The position numbers and the translations under genes were made by a program. Positions 1-11,700 of a stretch of 46,915 nucleotides of DNA are shown in pieces (the stretch's first letter is position 1; each line of letters starts with the position of its first letter). Under the pieces are notes generated by a model. That model was given only the letters and a program-made list of their open reading frames with translations, was not told where the DNA came from and made no database searches. Source of the stretch: Ophiothrix spiculata (lineage: Eukaryota > Echinodermata > Ophiuroidea > Amphilepidida > Ophiotrichidae); NCBI GenBank assembly GCA_000969725.1, contig JXSR01S034448.1; one strand, 5' to 3'.

Positions 1-240
1 AGGTCCAGTATGACTTCTGTAATGACTTTTTGCCACTGTCCTGATTGCCCATTTTTGAAGTTTTAGAACTTTATCCAGATAAGTTTTGTACGTGTTCCCC
101 CATAATAACACACCGTAGTTTATATAGGGCATTATCAGTGTGCAGTATAATGAATACAATATGTTTTCAGGAACAAAATGTTTCAGTTTAGTCATCATTC
201 CGGCATTGCGTGCAATTGTTTTTGATATTGCATCTATCAC
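1..240 (-). pseudogene. LINE reverse-transcriptase fragment, window edge
   Basis: This minus-strand stretch is clearly similar to 1909-2148 of the neighbouring LINE relic. It translates in patches to the same C-terminal reverse-transcriptase segment, with ENILYSLYCTLI- and PYINYGVL-like pieces. It runs off the left end of the window and similarity is lost near 240, so it is a truncated, dead copy of the same family. No catalytic motif is present. Confidence 0.7.
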
Positions 241-654
241 TTGCTACGGTCAACCAAGTGAATTTACGCGAATGTCCCGTCTGTTACAGTCATAAATGTT
301 GTATTTACGAGACTAATTTGTTACGTGAATGAAATTGACAAGCAAATTTAGTCCCGCTGATTAACACGGGGAGAGAAAAGATCCTCAATTTCCAAAAAGT
401 GCGTAAAGTTTTAGCGGAATTTAAATTATTGACGTGAAAATTAAGGAAACAAAGATTAGGTGCAGACCAATTTGGGAGTGAGTATCAATATTTTAAAGGG
501 AAATTTTTGGCGCTCCTCGGTTTTGTATAGCTCAATGTGCAAACTTAGTATAGGGGAGAATTCGTAAAAGATAAAAGACCTTCCCAATAAAAGAGAATGT
601 CTTCTACCCGGTCTTACTAAGTTTGCTGCAAACTAGGTAATTCTGCGAGCTCTT
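241..654. other. Intergenic stretch, nothing recognised
   Basis: I see no convincing reading frame, RNA gene or paired repeat here. It lies between the LINE fragment at the window edge and the fold-back element that starts at 655. Confidence 0.5.
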
Positions 655-1117
655 CTCCTTGACTACCATGCGGCATGGACTATGGCTTAAGCAACTCACT
701 AACTAAGGTTTGCAAGAGCACATTTTTCATGATGTGAACTGTTGCAAACCATCTGCAAGCACAAGAGAAACATACGGTCATGACGCGGTTTTAAAAACGA
801 ACGTTTTTTTTTTAATATTATTTTATAAAGTTGGTCTCTTTCTTCATTTCTTTTACATTAAATTGCCCTTATTTTACTAGAATTGCCTTGATGCCCTTTT
901 ACAATGACATAGACTATCTATGAGACCTACCAGTACTATGTCTAAATGATTATATTTTATAGACATATGGGGCTCCATTGAAGTTTGAACAATGGTTAAT
1001 TTTGCCAATTTTTTGAAGTCTCATTTTGAACAACTCACATCATGAAAAATGTGCTCTTGCAAACCTTAGTTAGTGAGTTGCTTAAGCCATAGGCCATGCC
1101 GCATGGTAGTCAAGGAG
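655..1117. mobile_element. Fold-back MITE with 83-bp inverted arms
   Basis: Positions 655-737 and 1035-1117 are inverted copies of each other over 83 bp with about one mismatch. The left arm begins CTCCTTGACTACCATGCGGC and the right arm ends with its complement. About 300 bp of AT-rich DNA lies between them with no open frame. The structure fits a non-autonomous DNA element with long terminal inverted repeats. I could not identify a clear target-site duplication. Confidence 0.75.
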
Positions 1118-1281
1118 TTTACCAAACATAAACTTGTGAAAATTCATGATCACTTTTATGTAAACAAACACCTAAAATTTAAAAATGCATGATCAAAGTA
1201 CACATTTAGATTTTTTTCAATCAACAAACACTTAAGTAGATACTCATTAATATTGTTAACAATAATACACGAGTGATCCAA

Positions 1282-2400
1282 CAAATCAAATCAAACTTTA
1301 TTTCAATATCAATATCATTAACACAATCAAATCAAATCAAACTTTATTTCAATATCAAGAACACAAACATTTGATAAAACACATCAAAAGGTAAAACAAA
1401 AATGATATTGAGGACATCATCAAAAGGCCAAAAAGACCTGGAGTGATGATACCCTGAAAACAAAACAAGTTACTAAAGTAGCCTAACTTACAGCAACAGA
1501 AAAACGTACACAAATACATAAACAAGACAAATGCTCCGATTAAGTATTGATATATGTTGATAAATTACCATGTAATTCAGTTTCAATTATAACTTGACAA
1601 TAGATGTTTTTTAAGATTGTTTCTGAATTCTTTTGTATTTTTGCATCTTTTATGCCATTATTCAAAGAGTTCCAAAAGGTTGGCCCACAATTTCGAACAG
1701 CACGGTCAGAGAATACTTTCTTAGTTTTATTAATACTATAATCCTGAGCATTTCGTGTATTATATTTGTGAATCTGAACATGTGTGGTAAAATAATTTGA
1801 GAAGATGTTTGGAAGTTGATTCGTATGATGTTTGTACATAAAACTTCCAAGGTTAAGCTTAAACATGTCATATATATTTAGAACATTATATTTTTTGAAT
1901 AAGGGCCCCGTATGGCTTCTATAATGACTGTTAGATATCGTTCTAATAGCCCATTTTTGAAGTTTTAATATTTTGTCTAAGTATGTCTCATATGTATTTC
2001 CCCATATAAGAACTCCATAATTTATGTATGGCAAAATTAATGTACAATATAAGGAATACAATATGTTTTCAGGTAAATAATACTTAAGTTTAGTGAGCAT
2101 ACCCGTATTTCTTGAAATGGTTCTCGATATTGCATCTATATGATTTTTCCATGACAAATTCTCATCAATAATCACACCCAAGAATTGTGTTGATTTAACT
2201 TTTTGCAATGAAACACCATCAAGCTTAATATTGAGATTCTTTTTTTCCATATGATTGAAACTGTCAGTTTGAATATCAGTTGAAAATTTTTGATTTACGT
2301 CTATATATTTTGCAGTACTATATTGAGTACCAAGTACCATGTAATTGATCTTACTCGCATTTACAGACAGTTTATTGGCCTTAAACCTTAGGGATGGCAA
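1282..2400 (-). pseudogene. 5'-truncated LINE (non-LTR retrotransposon) relic
   Basis: A 286-residue minus-strand frame (2400 to 1540) encodes the C-terminal part of a LINE reverse transcriptase. Recognisable pieces are the FLGVIIDENLSWKNHI thumb-type motif, ENILYSLYCTLILPYINYG, a LQKWAIRTI segment and a C-terminal FSDRAVRNCGPTFWN block. The endonuclease and the catalytic palm with its YxDD box are missing, so the copy cannot move on its own. Downstream on the minus strand the tail contains AATAAAGTTTGATTTGATTT twice (1282-1310 and 1324-1356), as expected for a LINE 3' end. The clade (Jockey/CR1-like) is uncertain. Confidence 0.8.
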
Positions 2401-2594
2401 ATAGCAAAAACGTCAGTGGCTAATTTTAGCCACCGAGAACATACACGTTGTATAGGGAGAAATGTCAAACTGTAATGGCTGCCGTGGTCTTCTACAATGA
2501 CAAGGTGCCTTGATGTAGTGCCTACGTCACCTTCTCACAAGAAGGTGACTACCAGGTCCATTGAGATTGTACAGTCATGAATTGTAAAAGTGAA

Positions 2595-3177
2595 ATTCAT
2601 CAATTTTTAGTAAATTTAGTTTACATGCACGACCCAAACATTCACTGAAATGATCCAGAATGACTTTACTTTTGAATATTGTTGTGAGCATTTTAAAATG
2701 TCAGAGTAATTTTTAAACCAACTTTTGGCAACTTTTTTGTCAAAGCACATGGTCGCTGCCATCTTGGATATTGACTAGTCCCAAAATGTGAATTATCTAC
2801 GATGGACTCCTTCTACGATAATGTCACACTCACCTCCATTGACCTTCTCTATAGACGAATTTCATAAGTCAATATCTTCTTTCAGAGAGCATATAAATTT
2901 ACCAAAGGTATGCTAATATATTCTTATTAGTATTTAACAACATATAACAGGCAATTATCAGCTTCAGTTGAGTTTAAATGCATTTTTTTGATAAAAGTTG
3001 GTCAAAATCCAAGATGGCTGCGACCATGTGCTTTGACAAAAAAGTTGCCAAAAGTTGGTTTAAAAATTACTCTGGCATTTTAAAATGCTCACAACAATAT
3101 TCAAAATTCATTATGGATCATTTCAGTGAATGTTTGGGTCGTGCATGTAAACTAAATTTACTAAAAATTGATGAAAC
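2595..3177. mobile_element. Fold-back element with about 180-bp arms
   Basis: Positions 2595-2775 and 3001-3177 are inverted copies of about 180 bp with scattered mismatches. The right arm includes AAGATGGCTGCGACCATGTG and the left arm its complement. The 225-bp centre has no coding signal. A 72-codon frame in the right arm (2978-3196) is a by-product of the repeat, not a gene. Confidence 0.75.
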
Positions 3178-3784
3178 ATTTTGGGACTTGCCTTGATGCC
3201 CTTTCTGATTAGCTGAAGTTGCCGAGATGCCCTTGCAAAATGCTTAATAGAAGGCATTTTTCATTTGCCCTTTGAAAATTGCCTTGCCCCTCAACTACCT
3301 TAAAATGTACCCTGCCTCCCAGGGGCGGCACCCGAATATGAGACTGGAAGGCCATTTTTGAGGAATAGTTGGCGACCAGTTTATCTATAAAAATAGGCCA
3401 ACATTGCAGAGGTGGAGTGCGAGTTCCCTTGTGGGCTCCGATCATTCCCAGGGCAAGGGTCATGAATCGATAGAAGAAAGCTGAAGAATATTGGACCAAT
3501 TAGCAGACCTAGAGAAATACAGAGAGAAGCTTCAAGGATGGTAGGCAACAGTGCATGATGTATTGGTTGCAGAATTCAATAGCCAACGGCGACTTTGCCA
3601 TCAATTTAAGATTTTTCAAATTCTTAGGTTGATTTCACTTATAATTTTTACAGGGCTTACAGCAATCCACCAAAGGCATCACAGCAAAATGGCTGCATGG
3701 CCGTGGTTAAATTCGAACCCTGATAAAACAATAAATGAACAAATTCAGCTTGATTTAAAAGTATAACTAGTGACCTGCTAAGCA

Positions 3785-4003
3785 AAAATCAAGAAATTCG
3801 CCTAAGTCCAAATACGTCATAGACCGGGGTTACAGATGGGCACAAAAGTGCTGCCATGGCAGGCCATACTCGGTGGCTTGCCATAGGTGGACATTGGAAC
3901 GGGATGCGAGAGGTCAAGGGTTCAAATCCCAGGGGAAACGGGAAAATTTTGTATGACGTATTTGGACTTAGATAGTTTTTAAGCGTTTGGGAGTTAGGGT
4001 TAT
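3785..4003 (-). mobile_element. SINE-like family B copy (telomere-like GTTAGGG end)
   Basis: This copy matches 33069-33320 and 33353-33617 in inverse orientation. It shares a TCCAAATACGTCATAGACC segment, a GCTGCCATGGCAGGCC core, an A-box-like stretch (GCCATAGGTGGAC), a pol III B-box-like GGTTCAAATCC and a terminal GAGTTAGGGTTAT. The tRNA-like boxes point to a tRNA-derived SINE. The inverted CCTAAC/GTTAGG ends are also compatible with a MITE. Confidence 0.6.
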
Positions 4004-4005
4004 GG

Positions 4006-4510
4006 AATTGAAAAGTATCCCTTTTTTGTATTTTTCATGAAAAAATGACCCTTTTTCATTCAAATTGACAATTTGGGGGAATTAAAAAGTACTACATTTT
4101 TGAGTTTCTATTTAAGTTACAGTTGATATTTTTGTGTTTCAAATATTATGGTCGCAAATATTCAAGTTTTTGAGTTTCTCAACATGCTCAACTGCTTGTT
4201 CGGAGGAATTGACAAGTAGGCCTACCCTGTTTTTCGTGTTTTTCATGAGACAAACTGCAGTGATGAAATTGTTAAATTCGTTGGGCCCCAATGCATCAGC
4301 CAGGTACACATGCGCAACTGGTTAATTAGGAATTGAAAAGTATCCCCTTTTTTGTGTTTTTCATGAAGAAATGACCCTTTTTCATTCAAATTGACAATTT
4401 TGGGAAATAAAAAAGTACCACATTTTTTTTTGAGTTTCTTCTATTTAAGTTGCGGTTCAAATTTTTGTGTTTCAAATATTAAGGTCGCAAATATTCAAGT
4501 TTCAAATTTG
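4006..4510. repeat. Diverged direct repeat, two copies of about 180 bp
   Basis: Positions 4006-4180 and 4330-4510 match in direct orientation. Both start AATTGAAAAGTATCC, continue through TTTTTCATGAA and ATGACCC, and run to GGTCGCAAATATTCAAGTTT. About 150 bp separates them. This is a local duplication feeding into the simple-sequence tract that follows. No coding function is apparent. Confidence 0.65.
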
Positions 4511-4935
4511 CGAGTGTCTAATTTTCGAGTTTCAAATTTTCGAGTTTCAATTATTCAAGTTTTAAAATGTTTTAAGTTCCAAATTTTTAAGGTTAAAATA
4601 TTCAAGTTTCCAATTTTCAATTCTCAAATTTGTTGGTTTCAAATATTTGAGTTTAAACATTTTTAAGCTTAAAATTTTTGAGTTTCACATTTTTGAATGC
4701 CAAATACTTGAGTATCAAATATTTAGCATTTTTTAATTTTAAGTTTCAAGTTTGCCAAGTTTCAAAATTATCAGTTTAACAGTTTGAGTTTCAAATATTT
4801 GAGTTTTCTGTGTTTCAAAATCTCAAGTTTCAAATTTTCAAGTTGCAAATATTTGAGTTTCAAATTTCAAATTTTCAAGTTCATGTTATTGAGTTTCAAC
4901 TTAAGTTTTTGAGTTTCTAATTTAGGTTTCTAATT
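4490..4935. repeat. Degenerate GAGTTTCAAAT simple-sequence tract
   Basis: Dozens of imperfect units based on GAGTTTCAAATTTT / CAAGTTTCAAAT, roughly 11-16 nt each, fill this tract. The 91-codon frame at 4391-4666 is an effect of the repeat. It looks like an old, decaying minisatellite. Confidence 0.65.
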
Positions 4936-5124
4936 AAGTGTTACAGTGTTGCATGTATGTAACCCCGTAACCCACATCATGCAAATGCAGAGTCTTATGC
5001 ATTGTTGATGCCCTCGTTTAAGCTAAAAAGTACCGAAATCTTTAGGCAAAAAATGGCAAATTTCAGCCTATGTTCCCTGTTGTTGGTCCAATTATTTTTC
5101 ATGTAGTGGATATTTGGCAACCTC

Positions 5125-5205
5125 CTTGAGGTGGTGCCCGGGGCAACTTGCCCCCTTTGCCCAGTGCCCCCCCCCTTCCCCTAGCTACGCCCCTATATCC
5201 AACAA
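5125..5205. mobile_element. Possible hAT-type MITE end fragment
   Basis: A GC-rich island in AT-rich DNA reads GTGCCCGGGGCAACTTGCCC, then a C-run, then CTAGCTACGCCCCT. This resembles the GCTACGCCAC-type ends of hAT MITEs such as the intact copy at 11630-11850. No matching second end was found, so this is tentative. Confidence 0.3.
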
Positions 5206-5521
5206 TACCAAGATCACAAAAATCGGGTCAAGGTGTTACGTAATTATGATGTCTTAAATGTCTTTCAGATCAAAAAAATCAGGATTTTGGCAAAAATTGC
5301 CACCAAAATCAATATTTTGCTATAAAAGTTCTAAATAACGAAATTTCATCATGTGTTTTGCTAATAAAGAAGTGGAATGACAATTTTAACAAGCCCTGCA
5401 AGTTTTAGCGTCATAGCATGCATGTATATATTTTTTTTAAATTGCGACTTAAATTTCCCGGGTCTTCAACCCCCCAAAACTTGAATGTTTTCTTATTATA
5501 TTTATGTTTTTATCTTTTCAG

Positions 5522-5729
5522 ACATGTCAATCTCACAAATGTTGAGATGAGCTTCCATAGCAGTATCATAGAAGCTATAAAGAAAGTGTTTGGGGATGCA
5601 GTATGGACAAATGGTCAATTAGACCCCGATTTAAGTCTGTATTTCAGGCGCAAAGTCGACGACTACCTGGACAATGAGTCGGATGGTGAGCATGATTTCA
5701 TCAATGTAAAACGGACCATCCCAGCTAAG
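5522..5729 (+). CDS. Coding exon 1 (first one seen)
   Basis: The acceptor TATCTTTTCAG precedes 5522 and the donor AAG|GTATGT follows 5729. The exon reads HVNLTNVEMSFHSSIIEAI and onward to VKRTIPAK. It begins with one base completing a codon and ends in phase 0. The in-frame ATG at 5547 (MSFHSS) is the first methionine and my tentative start, so the first 25 bases may be 5'UTR. If the frame is open further upstream, a coding exon is missing from this model. The middle is acidic (DDYLDNESDGEHD). Confidence 0.75.
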
Positions 5730-8700
5730 GTATGTACATGTACATCTGAGTATTAGACATACTTTTATGGCCTTTTAGATAGACAAGTAAAATATTGGCA
5801 CTTAATATGGGAATGTGCTATGATGTAACTTGGAAACGAACAGGTGAAATTTTCAGCACATATTTATATTGTTTTCTTCTTTTTACTTAGCTAGAAGAGG
5901 CAAGGTTTTTGTCACATCATGAATTGCAACTTTAAGACATGCACAAAAAAAAAATGTGTTGTTACGCTATGAATTCACACAATCTCATCCGCTGATATAA
6001 AAGAACCAGTTGTTGTAGAAAAGTAATCACCTTGTTTAGGCTTTCGCCAAGGAAACCCAACTTGCTACTAGGTACCAAGTAAGCTAAAGGAAGCTTATCT
6101 TCAACAGGGCTCCGAGATGTTTTTTAAATTCAGTTTTGAATGCAGGAGGAAGACAGGAGTACCCGGAGAAAAAACTGCTGAAGCGAGTATGGACTGAAAA
6201 CCAAATGAACATAAAGCACCGGGAGCGGGACTCAAACCCGGGACCTCAATGGTGCAAGGTGAGGGAACTACCGCTGCGCCAACCCACTCCCCCTAATGTA
6301 AGCAATTGCCATGATACTTGTATTGGAGTTGGTTATTTTACTTTGCACTTCAATGTACAAGGACTAAAATATAAAGTTGTAAATCGATAATAAAGTATAC
6401 AATCAATGTACCGGTGTGTAAAGAAGGCAAAAATGGAACATTTTGTTTTTTGTTTTCAGAACATTGGGCTTCAAGGCAAACCCAAATCAAAGGACGATGT
6501 ATGCTGGGTGTTAAACAAAGGTCTGCAATTAAATGTACATGGTGTAAAGATAGAAGAGGTACAATACCAGCTCTTAGGGCCCACACTACGGCGATATTGT
6601 ATTAACATCGATGGTGGTAAGTATTATTTGGAAAAAAGAAATGGGAGTTTCATAAAGACCTTCAATTAAAGGAGCCTGGTCCGATTGCCTCAAGAGATTT
6701 TGGTACCAAAATGTTGCTCATATTTTTCTCACAACCCATGTGAAATTTTACGGCTGAGTTATGTTCGGTTTTGGATATATGAAAATGTGTCTTAATTATG
6801 GCAACCATAATTAATTTTACATACCTAATAAATAGGCGGCTCTGAAATACAAATTTGCCCATAAAATCAAAACGGTTTGACCGATTCAGCTGAAATTTGA
6901 AATTTAGACTGCTTGAGTCAAGTTGAGTGGTCATCTTTCATATGACATTTAAAACTAAAATTTGAAAAATCAGACCAAGCTCCTTTAACTTTTTTCATTA
7001 GCTTGTATATCCAGTATCATGGAACCACAACAGTTATGAACACCACTATTCTTTTATTTTTATACATGAACTTTAAAATATAGCATATAAAAGAATAGCA
7101 AGGACTGTCAAACAAGTGTCTGCCCTATCCTTTTTGAGGCAACAATTAAAATAATGTTGCTAAATATACTTCGATTAGCAACTATAAGGGAAGCCTGAAA
7201 TTGACATGAGAAATAAATTCAAGGATCTTTATAATTTTTGTTCTTGCATTGGATAGACCCTTGCATAAATTAGATTTGGTGTTAACATGCTTAAAGGGAC
7301 TGGCCTAGATTCTTCTCACTAAATTTTTTCCTGCATATTTTTAACTTGAATTGACAGAAAATGTTTATAATTAATAATATAACCTACCAGTGGTTTTCTA
7401 TGATTTTGAGGAACATTGGAGAAAATAGCAATTCTTTACCTATACTTTAATTTCTGTCGCCGGAGACAAAAAGTGGTGTGAAAACAGTGTTTCTAGTTTG
7501 ACAACTAATAAAAATCTTGTTTCTACAATTGTGATGACCAAACAATTTATTTTTGATGAAATTGATTCCCTTTTTATATGTTTTAAATTATCTCCAGAAG
7601 CTTTGTTTGATCTTTTATCTGGTAAATCCATATGAGGTATAAAAGTTAGGATTTACGAAACACACCACCATCAAAGATTGATATAATGCAAATTAATTCT
7701 CTCTCAATTTGAGCCATTTGTGTGTATTTTTTTGCATTTTTTGGGGGGATTTTACTTAACTTTTAAGCTTTGTTTAGAACATTTCTATAAATGTTTAGTG
7801 CTGCAATCAAGGAAAAAAGTCGTTGGAACACTTGATTCTTTTCAGGTGCATTCATCCGTTTAAGACAGTAGAAATTACAGTGAGAGATGAGTAAAGTTGA
7901 AGGCAATAAAGAACTCTTCTCTTCTGACCATCCCCTTCCCCACCCCTGTTTCAATGTTGGATGTAAAGATGATCCTTGTGTACGGATCAACATTGAGTGG
8001 GGGACGGGGAAAGCGTGCAAAATCAATGACATTCACAGATAATTGTGCCAAGACTTTTTTCATTGAAAGTCTGAGTGCAGATCAAAATATTGCATCTGTG
8101 TTCGTTGTTTTTTTTGCTATAACTCCAAAACTATACGAAATATGAAGTTCAAATTTTCAGGAAATGTTTGATTTTTAATATTTTAGGCTCATGTAAAAGT
8201 TCAATGCAAAATCATATGTTGCAGTTGGTTAGTCCACTCTTTTTTACTTTTCAAATTGATAGGATGCAGTTCAAATAATGCACCTGTTTTCAGGTTTTTG
8301 CTATAACTCCGAAACTATAAGTGATATGAACCTCAAATTTTCAGAAAATGTTGAAAATACAATATATTATGCTCTCAAAGGAAAGTTGGGTGGATATCAT
8401 GAAGTTGGATATCATGCAGTTTAATGGACAAACCTTCAGACATCGATTGGTGACATTTAAATATCACGAGCAATGTTGTTGAATAATATCCTAAGTTCGT
8501 TGGTCAACCCTTACCAAAGTGGATGGCCTGCACTAGGCATGCCATAGGCCTGCATTAATAGGCCATCCAATAGAATTTGGCAGGCCATCCATTAACTTTC
8601 AAATGCATGATGAACAGGCCTACCATAAGCCTTCCACAGGCCTGTTTTTCCCCCGAAATATTTAAATTAGGACAGGCCTGTGGTTGGCCTGCCATGCATA

Positions 8701-11700
8701 CTAGCCATCCACAGGCATGCAGGCCTGCCACTTTTTTAGCCTTCCACATGCAGGCAGAGGCCTGCCAAAATGGCTACCTTGCCCACAATGTAGACTAGAG
8801 ACTAGGCTAGGCGCATGATACTTGATAGCCCTTCAGTCAAAGCAGTTTTGACAATTTAAAATTTCAATTTCATAATTAAGCTTGATGCACACTGCATAAC
8901 ATAATTGACATGATATTGTGCCATTCCTACATAAGTAGAGTACGGTACCGACATGACATTAGTTGTATTCATCTTTACATAATAGCAACATGTTGCGCTC
9001 ACTAATTACACTAATTAATAATTGATTATTTAAAATTTATCAAAAGTAACTATTCTCTTGGAGATGTTTTTAATAAATATCACCATTTTAGCAAGATCTA
9101 TCATGGCTGTAGTCCACCAGAGTGCTACAAGGAGAATTTGCTCATCCTGATCATCCTCCACCCCGCACATGTCGCTACTTAACCACTAATTTAGAGGGAA
9201 CCAACATTATATTTCTTATATTTGTGGTATGACTGTAATGCTGTTATCTTAAGCTTTAATTTGACACCAAATACAACATCATAGCTTGTGCATCAGCTGA
9301 GAAAATTAAAGAAATGTAGCAAAATTGTCGCGCAGATGTCACAACTCCATCTATTTACTGGCCCAATTCAAAACGCACCGCCTTCAAGTGTGATTCTTAC
9401 TTTTTTTGTATATTTGACGGTCAAAGGTCATATGATGTCAAATTTCCCTAAACTTTCCATTTTTGTGATCGCGTCGGCAAGGGGTATCGTGTGGTTCCGA
9501 GAACCAGTATTTTACCTTAATTGTAGGTTGAATCTAGGCTAGTCCCTTTAAAACGGACGCAATAAATTTTGGAATATAATTGTTTTTAAAAGCCAGACTT
9601 ACAACCAAACATTTTTAATGTTATGATTTACAAATGTCAAAAAAAATGTTAGCCTTCAAGTTACGAAAAAATTTCATGGTCCCCATTCAGTATGATATTG
9701 GGAATCGAGATGCTACATGGATAGCGTGATGCTGCTTTCATACTAATGTCGCTTTGCAGCTTTGTCGCTTTGTAGCTCCGGTCGTCTGCTTCGTTTCACA
9801 CTTTTGTAGCTTTGCAGCTTTGTCGCTTTGCTGCTTTGTCGCTTTGAAAGTTGAATTGAATTCAACTTGCAAAGCGATGTCGTGCTGCAAAATTTTGCCG
9901 ATATCGATTACATAAGCGACATTGTAGCTTGCCGCTGCGGCAACCGGAAGCGACAAATTTATGCCCATATTTGGCGTAGTGCAGCGACAAAGCTGCAAAG
10001 CGACATTAGTATGAAAGCAGCATAATACGTTGATTTCGCGGAAACCATATACTTGTTTCTTGTGGCTTACCGGGAAATCCAACTTTAAAAATGATAATGA
10101 TATTATTGATGTGTTTGGAGAAATAACTCACACAGGTATGAACAAGAAAATGTTTTTGTAAGATATATCTATCACTATAAAATAGATGCCTTGTGCTGAG
10201 AAATGCCATTTTTGCCTAATATGGTGTATTCTGGAAGCGAAATGGCCAAGATAACGGTAAACAAAGTATGGAAAACTATATATGTCCACATTGAGCTCAC
10301 CAAGTACTACACGAATATGAGCATGTTTACTTATTTTAAGCAAATCATAGAAATTTTTAGAACAATGGACGAAATATCGCTACTGGCGTCATTTTTGTGA
10401 GAATGGCCAATATAAGTGTCATGTGGATTTTGCTTTATGCATTGAATCACTGGGAAAATCATAATTAGGCCTAAGGTTGGTTTCCTATCATATCAATTAT
10501 CATATAGGTGTAGCAATGTAATATGGTATGGCATTAGAACATCACCGTTTTAAAAGGAGTGTTCTTTAATACTTTGGTGGAGGTGGTAACATTAAGAACA
10601 CCAAAGAAGAGGTACCTGATTTTTATACCCCAAACAAGTTCTTAGCTAGTCACCCGCGGGGGCACCCGTCCACCCATCATTAGATTGCCCCTTAGACAGG
10701 CAGAATTAAGAGACTTAGCTGATGTGATATACAAATACTGGTTCAGATACATGGCAGGGGTCTGAAATTCTTACGCAAAGTAGGGAAGAGGTGAAAAAAT
10801 GTTTGAAGCTGTAAAGTGGGGTTGAGATATTTTCATGTTCATAACTTCCACTTTTTCTACCCACTGCATTAACAGATCCTGCAGGTGAAAATTTGAATTT
10901 GTCTTTTTGCAAATCATGAAAACAAGAGCTGCCAAAGCAGAGTTGCATACACTAACACAAGTCAGAAGTGCCAAAAAAGCACTTAGTTTGAGTCATATCA
11001 ACATAATCATCAATGCATATGAAGAAGCGGGTCAAGAAGCGGGATCGCTCTGTAAATGTTGTAACACTTATATCCAAACATCTTCCATACGATCTCTGGG
11101 TGTCATTGACAAAACTTTCAATGTTTTTTCTTTCAGTGCTGCATCCCATGTTTGATATCCATGAGAGGGATGCTCTTTGTGCACTTTCCTCTCCACTCCT
11201 CTTCCCATTTTGAGGGTTTTTTTTATTATTATAATTTCATTTGATATGAAACTGGGTATGAAACTCAATTTGAATGACATAGTACACTTTGAATTGAATA
11301 TACTGTATTTATTTTCTGTACATTTTTGCAAACAGATTTGGACTCTGGAGAGAGCATGTCGGAGTTGCTGCTAGCCCTAGAGGGGCTAAATAGGACAAAT
11401 TTCCCCGCAACGCTACTATTGATAGGTGGGGTCTGCACAGCGCTGCATTATGCGTTGCTGCATGATCACCTTGCAGAACCTAGTGTTCCATTAGTATGTG
11501 TTAGTGGGTTTCCAGGTTGTGGAAAATCAACTGCTGTTCGCGCAGGATTATCTTTGGTAGGGAACCATTACCCTATTTACCACAGTAAGTTTATCATTTT
11601 TCTTCATGACATCTAGAATTGTCTGTTGACAGTGGCGTAACCAGAGGGGCGGGTGGGGGGGGGGGGGGGGGGGGGGGGGCGGGAGCACCACCTGACAAAA

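Larger units (their letters stand above)
7291..9551. mobile_element. Possible 2.3-kb TIR element in intron 2
   Basis: The left end TTAAAGGGACTGGCCTAGAT and the right end ATCTAGGCTAGTCCCTTTAA are 22-bp inverted repeats with one or two mismatches, 2.26 kb apart. TTAA is present at both edges. The interior has no transposase-like frame. It could be a deletion derivative of a DNA transposon, or two ends of separate smaller copies. Confidence 0.5.

Noticed and set aside
2978-3196. 72-codon frame as a small gene
   Set aside because: It lies within one arm of a fold-back element and its mirror occurs in the other arm.
6220-6297. Possible tRNA gene on the minus strand
   Set aside because: A and B boxes are present but the cloverleaf is not; it continues into a SINE body.
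10907-11155. 82-codon frame that looks mildly protein-like
   Set aside because: No splice sites consistent with the phase between exons 2 and 3, and a strong direct phase match already joins those exons.
11640-11682. G-run as a regulatory G-quadruplex
   Set aside because: It lies inside a hAT MITE and its length may be a sequencing or assembly artefact.
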